NCBI GenBank assembly: GCA_013816225.1
Contig: JACDEQ010000063.1
Location: 1 to 9,890 of the forward strand
Direction: 5' to 3'
Source: Armatimonadota bacterium
Lineage (GTDB): Bacteria > Armatimonadota > Fimbriimonadia > Fimbriimonadales > ATM1
Length of the DNA: 9,890 bases
In this document: positions 1 to 6,770 of the stretch, piece after piece
How the letters are laid out: every line of letters begins with the position of its first letter
How positions within the stretch are numbered: position 1 is the stretch's first letter
Position numbers and translations under genes: made by a program
Notes under the pieces: model-generated
Database searches by the model: none
What the model was told of the DNA's origin: nothing
What the model saw: only the letters and a program-made list of their open reading frames with translations

Positions 1-1494
1 GTTCACGAACCGGGCGAGATTACCGCGCGCGGTAACCTCGACTACGGTGTCGCTCGTCGTCGTGTTTCGCGTATCCAGCGTCTCGAACGCGCTGGTCGTA
101 AAGTTGTAAAGGTCGACCTTTTGGGTCAGGGAGGCGATGCTGCCACGGGTCTCGGCCGTGAACGTCATGAGCCTTGGCGTCGTGGACGGGGCGGTCGCCT
201 CCATGACGAGCTGGATCGGGGGCTCCGAGGTGGAGAACACGGCTCCAGGGCGCATCGTGAGGCGATCGTCGTCGCTCGAGGCCAGGCTCGCGAGGTTTCC
301 GTTGAGGACCGTTCCTCTGGCCATGGTATAGGATGTCGGGGCGATCACGCGGGTAACGGCCTCGGTGACGTCCCAAACGAACAGCCCGCGATTGATATCG
401 CTGCCGATAACCGTGCCGCTCGGGAAGAACGGGTAGTTGCTCCAGAGGCCTGCGTAGCCCGTGTCGTTCGACTCGGGATATGTGTCGAACCAACCGACCT
501 CGGTGGGAGCCGTCGGGTTGTCGTTAGCATCGAAAATGCGAAGGCCGGACTTGTAGTTGGATTCGTAGATGAAGCCGTCCTTGACGTACAGGTTGTGGTC
601 GATGGTATGTATTCCGGTCGTGAAGGTCGTTACGTAGGATGCATTCTCGAGGCTGCTCACGTCGAACAAGATGGTTCTCGACGTGTAGCCGAACCAGTCC
701 TCATCGAACTCATCGTCCATGTACAGGTACTTGAGATCTTCGCTGAGCCAGGCCTGGTGACAGTAGCCGATGTCGGGGTAGGTGACGCGCTTGATCAGGA
801 AGGGGGCATTCTTGTCCGTGACGTCGTAGATCTCCACGCCACGATCGGTGCCGCAGCCGAAGAAGATCTGGCGGCCGGCGTATGGCCCGGATGTATAGGT
901 GTGGACAATGGTCTCGTGGATGTAATCGCCTCCGGTTAGCGAGGCAACGCCGACGCGCTGCGGGTCCGCGGGGTTGGCCAGGGTGAAAACGGTAGTTGTG
1001 CCGCCGCCTTCGTTCGAGCCGCAAGTATAGAGGAAGCCGCTCGTCTCGTCGATGTGGCAAGTGTGGCTTCGTCCGACGGAGGTGATGGTTCTAACGAGGG
1101 TCACCACATGATTGTCGATGTCCGACATATCGATGACCTGGATGCCGCTGCCGCTGGCCTCGGTCACCACGTAGGCGTAATGGCCGTAGACCTTGATGTC
1201 CGCCCAAAGGATATCCGTATGCGGGATGGATGCGAACCAGTCCGACTTGGCCGGGTCGGTAATTTCCACGAACGCGACCTTGTTGCTAAGGCCCATGATT
1301 GCGTATTCACGTCCGGACGGCGATACATAGCCCCAGCACCCGTTGCCATTGCTCGCGCCGAACGTCGCAAGGTCGATATGGGTCTTCAGTGCCACCTTAC
1401 TAAAGGTGAATTGGGAGTGCGCAGGGACAGCCGCAAATCCGATTGCGGCACACAAAGCGACGGGCAGAACCCTCTCTACCAGCTTAGACAACAT
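1..1494 (-). CDS. Choice-of-anchor B family secreted protein (LVIVD-type beta-propeller), 3' end outside window
   Basis: The minus strand is open for 498 codons from ATG at 1494 to the window edge. AGGAGG lies 7 nt before the ATG. Residues 1-27 form a Sec signal peptide (h-region VALCAAIGFAAV, probable cleavage AHS|Q). Residues about 50-380 carry the signature order of choice-of-anchor B proteins: CWGYVSPSGREYAIMGL, KVAFVEITDP, ADIKVYGHYAYVVTEA, SHTCHIDETSGFLY, CHQAWLSEDLKYLYMDDE, IDHNLYVKDGFIYESNY, SGLRIFDA, VGWFDTYP and YPFFPSGTVIGSDINRGLFV. These are known as repeated beta-propeller blades in extracellular proteins whose C-terminal anchor type varies (hence the name). From about residue 385 a Ser/Thr-rich beta module begins (ARGTVLNGN, DRLTMRPGAVFS, KVDLYNF), which I associate with exported Armatimonadota proteins. 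The anchor itself is not in the window. Molecular function is unknown; the family assignment is firm. Confidence 0.9.
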   Translation of the reverse strand, partial: MLSKLVERVLPVALCAAIGFAAVPAHSQFTFSKVALKTHIDLATFGASNGNGCWGYVSPSGREYAIMGLSNKVAFVEITDPAKSDWFASIPHTDILWADIKVYGHYAYVVTEASGSGIQVIDMSDIDNHVVTLVRTITSVGRSHTCHIDETSGFLYTCGSNEGGGTTTVFTLANPADPQRVGVASLTGGDYIHETIVHTYTSGPYAGRQIFFGCGTDRGVEIYDVTDKNAPFLIKRVTYPDIGYCHQAWLSEDLKYLYMDDEFDEDWFGYTSRTILFDVSSLENASYVTTFTTGIHTIDHNLYVKDGFIYESNYKSGLRIFDANDNPTAPTEVGWFDTYPESNDTGYAGLWSNYPFFPSGTVIGSDINRGLFVWDVTEAVTRVIAPTSYTMARGTVLNGNLASLASSDDDRLTMRPGAVFSTSEPPIQLVMEATAPSTTPRLMTFTAETRGSIASLTQKVDLYNFTTSAFETLDTRNTTTSDTVVEVTARGNLARFVN

Positions 1495-1546
1495 GACACA
1501 GCCTCCTATAGGTACGAAATAAGTCTCGGCGTTAGAACGATCCAGA

Positions 1547-1610
1547 GGCCGTGATAGTTCGCACGGCCGCCGATTTCCGGAGAAGCATGCCCGGGCCCCT
1601 CCGGAATCGG
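1547..1610 (-). terminator. Two tandem hairpins between the small membrane-protein gene and the choice-of-anchor gene
   Basis: Between the two minus-strand genes there are 123 bp with two inverted repeats. One pairs 1570-1582 (ccgatttccggag) with 1599-1610 (ctccggaatcgg), with a single-base bulge and a GC-rich loop. The other pairs 1547-1553 (ggccgtg) with 1562-1568 (cacggcc), a perfect 7-bp stem with an 8-nt loop. Neither is followed by a T-run on the minus strand, so these may be a factor-dependent or imperfect terminator for the upstream gene, or mRNA-stabilising structures in the leader of the choice-of-anchor gene. The repeats are seen directly; the role is inferred. Confidence 0.3.
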
Positions 1611-1617
1611 TAGCCCG

Positions 1618-1767
1618 TTATATTGCGCGCCTGCCGCTCAGCAACTGGACCACGATAACAACGAGGGCGATGACAAGCAGGACATGGATGACGCTGCCGA
1701 CACTGAAAACGCCGCCGAAGCCGAGTGCCCAAAGGATCAAAAGAATTACGGCGATAGTCCAAAGCAT
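1618..1767 (-). CDS. Small hydrophobic membrane protein, lmo0937 / DUF5670-type
   Basis: A 49-codon gene with ATG at 1767 and TAA at 1618-1620. An ideal ribosome site (AGGAGG, 7 nt spacer) fixes the start. The product opens MLWTIAVILLILWALGFGG and continues SVGSVIHVLLVIALVVIVVQ, then ends LLSGRRAI. This gives two hydrophobic segments (about residues 2-17 and 24-43) separated by a Gly/Ser turn, with a positive RR tail. The layout, MLWTIAVIL opening and IHVLLVIALVV core match the lmo0937 family of very short membrane proteins found in many bacteria. Their function is unknown; they are often treated as stress-related. It is transcribed divergently from the paralog operon, 142 bp away. It lies on the same strand as the choice-of-anchor gene, but hairpins lie between, so co-transcription is uncertain. 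A longer ORF in another frame over this stretch is a shadow. Confidence 0.88.
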   Translation of the reverse strand: MLWTIAVILLILWALGFGGVFSVGSVIHVLLVIALVVIVVQLLSGRRAI

Positions 1768-1784
1768 TTGTTAGCCTCCTGTTC

Positions 1785-1800
1785 GTGCGCGTCTGCGCAC
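1785..1800. promoter_or_regulatory. Inverted repeat in the leader of the small membrane-protein gene
   Basis: The sequence gtgcgc-gtct-gcgcac is a perfect 6-4-6 inverted repeat lying just upstream of the minus-strand AGGAGG at about 1775-1780. In RNA from the minus strand it would form a hairpin next to the ribosome site. As DNA it could be a small operator in the divergent intergenic region. The repeat is seen directly; any regulatory role is inferred. Confidence 0.3.
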
Positions 1801-1831
1801 TAACTACACCATACGCCGAATAATGGCGATA

Positions 1832-1882
1832 TGAACCATAGTAACGTTCCTTTTAAACCCAAAGATTCATTGAACCGTAGTA
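1832..1882. repeat. Direct repeat TGAACC(A/G)TAGTA in the divergent intergenic region
   Basis: TGAACCATAGTA at 1832-1843 recurs as TGAACCGTAGTA at 1871-1882. The copies are 12 bp long with one mismatch and start 39 bp apart. Both lie between the divergent start codons at 1767 and 1910, upstream of the paralog operon. Paired sites here could bind a regulator acting on either direction. No confident sigma-70 promoter was found to fix their position relative to transcription starts. Confidence 0.35.
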
Positions 1883-1909
1883 TCCTTAACCGTGAAGAAA
1901 GTGATAACA

Positions 1910-4162
1910 ATGAGGCAGATATCGAAGATCGCGGTGGTTCTGCTGGCTTGCTCGGGTGTAAGAGCTCAAGACGCGGACCCCAAAGTAACCTATTCGACGG
2001 TGGCGGTGCCGGTCAAGCGCGCAGTTGCCGACCTCGCCAAGGCGACGGGCGCAAAGATAGACGTGGCGAGCCAGGCGGCCGCCGAAATCGTGATTATCTT
2101 CGTGAAGGACGTTCCGCTTTCGCAAGTCATGGCAAAAATCGCCAAGGTGACGTCAGGCGAGTGGGTAAAGGACGCGGAGGGCATTCAGTGGTTGAATTAT
2201 TCGACCACCGCTCTACAGAAAGACCGGCAAGCCGAGGACGACAAGCGCGTGGCCGACGTCACAAAGTCCCTCAAGCAGATGGCCGATCGGCTCGTTCCGG
2301 TTCCTCCCACACAGCCTGCAGGAAGCGGAAAGCCGGACGACGAAGAAAAGCAACCGCCGCCACTATCGGGGATATCAAAGGCGATTATCCGGATCAGTTC
2401 GATGTTGTCGCCGGCAGCGATCGCCTCAGTAGATGATGGCGAGCGGCTCGTATTCGCGAGTGCACCGACGCATATGCAGCGGCCTCTGGGCAACATCGGT
2501 TCGATCATCGCGGATCTTGTGCAAGAGCATAACGCAGCGGCTCTCGAGCGCGAAAAGATAGAACGCAAGTCGGAAGAAACGAACCCGAAGACCGTCGAGC
2601 AAAAGAAGGAAGAAGAGGATATGCGGCGAACCTGGGGTCGTTTTGACCGCCAGAACTACGACAAGCCGATAACCGCACCCATTGCGAAGGTCCTGTTCAT
2701 TGTTTCGAAGGACGGGTTCGGCTTTTTTGGTGGCGGTGCGACCGTCGAACTGAAGCTGTTCGACGGCGAAGGCAAAGTCGTTCTGTCTGGACAGGACTCG
2801 CTCGGCGTGGGGTTAGGCCCGATGGGAATGATGGCCGCCAGTGCTCCTGAAAACGCCCAAGCGGTGCAGAAGCCAGGACCGACAAGCCCGCCCATCGAGT
2901 ACAGCGATACTACGAAGGAACTGAGCGGCTTCTTCGATTTCTCTGGCGGAGCCGATGATTGGGCCGCTAAGAAGCCCAGCGAAAAGCTCCTCGAGAAACT
3001 GCTGCGCCCAGACCTCTACGACCCGCTATCGTTCCAGCAATCGGAAGCGCTGCTCGCCGTTGCGAAGGCTAAGGGCGTCAACCTCATAGCGAATTTGCCC
3101 GACAACGTTGTTTCGTTCATGGACACGTTCAACGCAAAGGGAAAGGCGACGGTCGATGACTATCTCGAGGACCTGAAAAGCGGCGAAACGGTTACGATCG
3201 ACACCGCCGACGGTTGGATGACGGTCAGACCCGCCTCTCCGGCAAAATCCAGGGAGCTACGGGTTGACCGTTCTGCCCTGGCCGCTTTGATCGGCGCGGG
3301 ACACGCGAAAGGCGTCCCGTCTCTCGACGACCTTGCAGCGTACGCGATGAAGTGCGAACAGCCCAGTGAGACCCCGATTGTCATGCCCTATGTGATGATG
3401 TTCGCTCAGCACGCCTTCAACCAAGGCATGCGCGGGCCGACCGATTGGAACATGCTTCGCTTTTATGGCCAGTTGACGCTGGCGCAGCGAGAATCGCTTA
3501 AGGCCGGCTCGCAGCTATCCATGCGGTCACTGCTGCCTCAGCAGAAGGAGCTTGTGACGAAGATGGCCTTCGGCTCGCCGCCTCAGATCAAGGTCGAGCG
3601 TCCGGGCGACAAGCCGGCGGACGAAGGCGGATTCATGGAGATGATGAGCCGATTCATGCCATCCGCCGTTGTCGATTATAGGGACGAACCGACCGAAGTG
3701 ATGCCGAGCGGCTTGCCTGCCGACGCCTACGTGACTTTGAAGCTCACTGAAGACAACGTGGTAGTGCCCCAGTCTGCCGAGGGCAAGGATATCGCGATGT
3801 TCGGAGCCTTGGGTACGGACGAACTCGCGATCTTTCAATATATGAAAGAATCGCCCGAGTTCGGCGAGATGGGCGGTATGATGCCGCAGATCGACCGTGT
3901 GCGGCTGGGGAGCCGCAAGGTGCTCGATTTCACATTCCAGCTGGGCCAGGGAGTGAGTTTGAAGGAGACGCTGCTCGACGACCATCTTCCTAAGGACTCG
4001 GCAGCGATTTCCACTGGCGCTCTACCGGCGGCGTTTCAGGCGCGAATTCGAAAACGTGTCGAAGCCTTGAAGAAGACGAAGTTGCCGTGGTTCGGCGGCC
4101 ACACCGATCCACCCAAGCATCAGGTGCCTATACCCGTCGAATCTCCAGGAGCCAACAATTGA
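1910..4162 (+). CDS. Large exported protein with N-terminal STN-like domain, first of two tandem paralogs
   Basis: The 750-residue product starts with a short signal sequence (MRQISKIAVVLLACSGVRA). It can be read as signal peptidase I cleavage after VRA or as a marginal lipobox LLAC. I chose ATG 1910 because it aligns with the start of the downstream paralog; an in-frame GTG at 1892 would add MKKVIT, and neither has a strong ribosome site. Residues 26-98 resemble the STN fold of secretins and TonB receptors: strand TVAVPVKRAVADLAKATG, then KIDVA, EIVIIFVKDVPLSQVMAKIA, and WVKDAEGIQWL. A charged Lys/Glu/Pro linker (about 100-150) and a probable coiled coil (about 200-245) follow. A beta-rich part (about 255-295) leads to RPDLYDPLSF and a second STN-like half (about 370-440, ending DGWMTVRP). 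The C-terminal third has DYRDEPTEVMPSGLP and a basic helix. There is no secretin barrel, plug or enzyme motif. An envelope protein of unknown function, probably lineage-specific. Confidence 0.88.
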   Translation: MRQISKIAVVLLACSGVRAQDADPKVTYSTVAVPVKRAVADLAKATGAKIDVASQAAAEIVIIFVKDVPLSQVMAKIAKVTSGEWVKDAEGIQWLNYSTTALQKDRQAEDDKRVADVTKSLKQMADRLVPVPPTQPAGSGKPDDEEKQPPPLSGISKAIIRISSMLSPAAIASVDDGERLVFASAPTHMQRPLGNIGSIIADLVQEHNAAALEREKIERKSEETNPKTVEQKKEEEDMRRTWGRFDRQNYDKPITAPIAKVLFIVSKDGFGFFGGGATVELKLFDGEGKVVLSGQDSLGVGLGPMGMMAASAPENAQAVQKPGPTSPPIEYSDTTKELSGFFDFSGGADDWAAKKPSEKLLEKLLRPDLYDPLSFQQSEALLAVAKAKGVNLIANLPDNVVSFMDTFNAKGKATVDDYLEDLKSGETVTIDTADGWMTVRPASPAKSRELRVDRSALAALIGAGHAKGVPSLDDLAAYAMKCEQPSETPIVMPYVMMFAQHAFNQGMRGPTDWNMLRFYGQLTLAQRESLKAGSQLSMRSLLPQQKELVTKMAFGSPPQIKVERPGDKPADEGGFMEMMSRFMPSAVVDYRDEPTEVMPSGLPADAYVTLKLTEDNVVVPQSAEGKDIAMFGALGTDELAIFQYMKESPEFGEMGGMMPQIDRVRLGSRKVLDFTFQLGQGVSLKETLLDDHLPKDSAAISTGALPAAFQARIRKRVEALKKTKLPWFGGHTDPPKHQVPIPVESPGANN

Positions 4163-6294
4163 TGACTCGACTTGCTGCCGTCGTCCTCTTTGCATGTTTT
4201 GCACTAGCCGGCAATTCGCAGGAAGCCGACCCGAAGGTCACATACTCGACGGTTGCCGTTCCGGTTAAGCGCGCCGTCGCCGAGATCGCCAAGGCGACCG
4301 GCGCCAAGATCGACGTCGCCGGGGAGATTACGAACGAGGTCGTCATCATTTCAGTTACCGAGGCGCCGCTTTCAGCACTCATGGATCACCTGGCTGTAGT
4401 GACGTCGGGAGAGTGGTCCACCGAAGGAGGCGTTCGTTGGTTGAAGTACTCGAAATCCACCTTCGAGAAGGAGCGCCGAGCACGAAGAACAGCCAGGTTG
4501 GCCCGCATCGTCGCCGCCCAGAAGTCGATCAAGGAGGGGCTTCCAGCCTTCGACAAGCCAGATCCGCCGAAGAGTGAAGACGCCGATTCGGACGAAGAAC
4601 CATCGCCTAGCCCGGTCACAAAGGCGATTTACAGGATCGTCGCTCTAATGGATGCCGAAGCCCTGGTGGACGTCGAAAAGCGCGTGGTTTTCTCGACCGG
4701 ACCCACTCGGATGCAAAGGCCGCTCCCGAACGTAGATCGGATCATTTCGAAGCTCGTGGCCGAACACGATGCCCAGGTCGCCGAATTGCAGAAAGAGCAG
4801 CAAAAGGCCGACGATCTCGACCCGAAGACGGTGGAGGAAGAGCAGCGTGAGCAGCTTTGGAATCGGCTGTTCGGCGCAGACAATAGCCTGCAGATTGTAG
4901 CCGCGCCAGTTGCGAAGCTCTTGCTTGCAGCAACTCGCGACGACTTTCCAGATGACGGAATGGGCATCACCTTTCATTTGGCCCTTTTTGACCAGGAAGG
5001 AAAAATCTTGTTGTCGGGCTCGGAGGTGGCGCTCGCGTACCCAGAAGAGCCACCCGACGCCACGAAACCCGTGGTCCACAGGGTCGACCACCCGCTCGAT
5101 TTCAGTCCTCTTTCAATGGAACGTCATGAGCTATTTTATGGACGGTCACGCTTAGCCGCCGAAATCAGTGGACCGCTGCTAGAGCGTCTCTTGCGACCCG
5201 ACGTGTACGACCCGCGATCATTCATGGATTCCGAGGCTCTGCTCGTCGTGGCAAGGGTGAAACATGTGAATGTGGTGGCGAACCTCCCCGATGGGATGCC
5301 TGAGATGCGCTTGTTCGGGCCTATGACAGTGGAAACCCACCTCGCCGACTTACGGAGCTCAAGTGATGTCCTGGAAGTGGACGAGTCCGAGGACTGGATC
5401 GTGATACGGCCCGCCGACCCGATTGCCGCTCGAGACGTACAGACGGACCGACGGGCACTCGCCGCTCTTGCGAAGGCGGCCAACGAAGACGGTTTGGCAA
5501 GCCTCGAAGGGCTCGCCGCATATTTCTCGACTTCGTCCGAGCGGTCGTTTTTGGATAGTAACTACGTGCGTCTGTTTGCACGCAATTTGTTTGGCCAAGA
5601 CTGGGAGTTCCTGCGGCTATATGGGTTGCTCTCATCTGGCCAGCGGGAGCTTCTGCGGGCAGGAAAACAGATTCCGGTGCGTTCACTTTCGACTGCGCAG
5701 AAGGAGCTAATCACAGACATGGTTTATGGCGCATTGCGCTATGAGGTCGAGCGGCCAGGGATTCTGCAGTTTAGCGAATCAGAGCTTATTACCGTGGCCG
5801 GATTGGGCAGAGCATGGCCGGAGTTGGACTACCATGATGAGCCAACGGAGCTTATGCCTGCTGGCCTACCACCTAACGCCACTGTAAGCATGTCAGCGTC
5901 CGAAGAAGGGGTTTTCCTGCCGTTGGCCCGTCAAGGGGAAAAGCGCACGTTCCGTGGGCCGATGAGCGCGGACGATATAGCGGCCAGAATGTACCAGTCT
6001 GAGCGATTTACAGCGACCACACCACAAGCCGCAAACCCCGGAAAAATGGGCAAGCGAACGGTTCTAACGTTCGAGATTCACCTCATGCCCGGGGCGATGA
6101 TCAAAGGGTCGCTGTACGAGGACGCTTACCCGAAGGATGCGCCGGTCACCACGTGGGATACGTTGCCGAAGGAATTCCTCGAGAGAGTCAAGCATAGGGT
6201 GGAAGCCATGAAGTCCTTAGCAAAGCTACTGTACGGCGACGAGCGGGGCCCCTATGTACACGCTCAACTGAAAGATGGTATGGCAGAGGAATGA
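4162..6294 (+). CDS. Large exported protein with N-terminal STN-like domain, second tandem paralog
   Basis: The ATG at 4162 shares its A with the TGA of the upstream gene (TGATG), which implies translational coupling and fixes the start; an in-frame GTG at 4087 would lie inside the neighbour. The 710-residue product has a signal sequence MTRLAAVVLFACFALAGNSQ, cleaved after ALA or nearby, or possibly a lipoprotein at FAC. Its architecture matches the first paralog: STN-like domain at about 26-95, charged linker (about 98-150), coiled coil (about 195-235), beta-rich part (245-285), RPDVYDPRSF at about 345, second STN-like half ending DWIVIRP (about 411-417), YHDEPTELMPAGLP, and a basic C-terminal helix. 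It is shorter because the Gly/Met/Pro-rich segments of paralog 1 are reduced. The two probably act together at the envelope, for example as a heteromer; that is an inference. No catalytic motif is visible. Confidence 0.88.
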   Translation: MTRLAAVVLFACFALAGNSQEADPKVTYSTVAVPVKRAVAEIAKATGAKIDVAGEITNEVVIISVTEAPLSALMDHLAVVTSGEWSTEGGVRWLKYSKSTFEKERRARRTARLARIVAAQKSIKEGLPAFDKPDPPKSEDADSDEEPSPSPVTKAIYRIVALMDAEALVDVEKRVVFSTGPTRMQRPLPNVDRIISKLVAEHDAQVAELQKEQQKADDLDPKTVEEEQREQLWNRLFGADNSLQIVAAPVAKLLLAATRDDFPDDGMGITFHLALFDQEGKILLSGSEVALAYPEEPPDATKPVVHRVDHPLDFSPLSMERHELFYGRSRLAAEISGPLLERLLRPDVYDPRSFMDSEALLVVARVKHVNVVANLPDGMPEMRLFGPMTVETHLADLRSSSDVLEVDESEDWIVIRPADPIAARDVQTDRRALAALAKAANEDGLASLEGLAAYFSTSSERSFLDSNYVRLFARNLFGQDWEFLRLYGLLSSGQRELLRAGKQIPVRSLSTAQKELITDMVYGALRYEVERPGILQFSESELITVAGLGRAWPELDYHDEPTELMPAGLPPNATVSMSASEEGVFLPLARQGEKRTFRGPMSADDIAARMYQSERFTATTPQAANPGKMGKRTVLTFEIHLMPGAMIKGSLYEDAYPKDAPVTTWDTLPKEFLERVKHRVEAMKSLAKLLYGDERGPYVHAQLKDGMAEE

Positions 6295-6389
6295 AAACTG
6301 AAAAAGCGTTACCTAACATGTTCCAGCAGGCGGGGCAGGTCAATGTGGGGCAGCAACATGTAAATGTGGGCGAGGTGGAAGGCAAGTGA
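6291..6389 (+). CDS. Small ORF with VNVG repeats, overlapping the second paralog by ATGA
   Basis: The ATG at 6291 overlaps the TGA of the preceding gene (ATGA), the classic arrangement for translational re-initiation. The 32-residue product begins MKTEKALPNMFQQ and contains an imperfect internal repeat, GQVNVGQ then QHVNVGE, before ending VEGK. There is no signal peptide or membrane segment. Short Gln/Val/Asn repeats of the form QVNVG occur, as far as I recall, at the tails of some small bacterial and phage proteins, but I cannot assign a family. The ribosome site is unclear: AGAGGA abuts the ATG with no spacer, so expression would rely on coupling. The frame is also open upstream for some distance, so a readthrough or frameshift tail on the larger protein is an alternative. 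It is too short for statistical confidence. Confidence 0.45.
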   Translation: MKTEKALPNMFQQAGQVNVGQQHVNVGEVEGK

Positions 6390-6432
6390 CGAACGCGTCC
6401 GCGGGCACCGGCGCAAAACGCTGTGAACCGCG

Positions 6433-6467
6433 AAGGGCAGCCGCTTTATAACCCCGGCTGCGCCCTT
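6433..6467 (+). terminator. Hairpin after the paralog operon, probable terminator
   Basis: Positions 6433-6443 (aagggcagccg) pair with 6455-6467 (cggctgcgccctt), with a two-base bulge and an 11-nt loop. A short TTTGA and, 8 nt on, TTTT follow rather than a true T-run. It sits 43 bp after the small ORF stop and no downstream gene begins for 300 bp, which fits an operon end. Strength is uncertain. Confidence 0.45.
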
Positions 6468-6469
6468 TG

Positions 6470-6770
6470 AAGACACTTTTGAATTATGGAAGGCAGTTTG
6501 CGAGTCGTGGAAGTCGATTTACGATGTTTGGATAGCAACTTCTAGCCTGCCGCGGGGCGCATTCTTCGATCCCCAGGAGCCGCGCATTCACTCCACGCGC
6601 CTCCGCCGCGCGTTATGGAATATTTGGCGTCACATCGGCGCTAATGAAGTTTTTTGCGCGATTTCCGCGATTCTCCTGTCACAGTTTTCCGTCCACCTGC
6701 CAATTAAGTAGTGAACGTACATGGAGTTCGATTTTGAACTCCCTACTTTGTTCGACGGAGGTTATGAAAA
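6470..6770. other. Gene-free stretch upstream of the PEP-CTERM gene
   Basis: About 300 bp hold no convincing gene on either strand. An ORF that begins at 6644 and continues to 6928 overlaps the PEP-CTERM gene in the wrong frame and is rejected. The stretch contains a small GC hairpin (6596-6612) and a perfect inverted repeat at 6723-6742, listed separately. The promoter of the PEP-CTERM gene should be here, but I cannot place it with confidence. Confidence 0.5.
6723..6742. promoter_or_regulatory. Perfect inverted repeat 29 bp before the PEP-CTERM start codon
   Basis: ggagttc-gatttt-gaactcc is a perfect 7-bp inverted repeat with a 6-bp spacer. It lies just upstream of the GGAGG ribosome site at about 6758-6762. 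It could be an operator for a dimeric regulator or a leader hairpin. It is not followed by a T-run, so it is unlikely to be an intrinsic terminator. The role is inferred. Confidence 0.35.

Noticed and set aside
121..939. Long plus-strand ORF (272 codons) opposite the choice-of-anchor gene
   Set aside because: It is antisense to a clearly recognised protein; its product is Arg/Val/Gly-rich without motifs and without a ribosome site.
1831..2436. Plus-strand ORF of 201 codons overlapping the first paralog
   Set aside because: The Arg/Gly/Ser-rich product shows no domain and is out of frame with a protein conserved in its neighbour.
6565..6573. ttcgatccc, resembling a tRNA T-loop
   Set aside because: No flanking T-stem, anticodon arm or acceptor stem can be formed around it on either strand.
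6625..6640. Possible sigma-54 site upstream of the PEP-CTERM gene (TGGC, then GC at the GG-N10-GC spacing)
   Set aside because: Only the core GG and GC and a few other bases match; the rest of the consensus is absent, so chance is likely.
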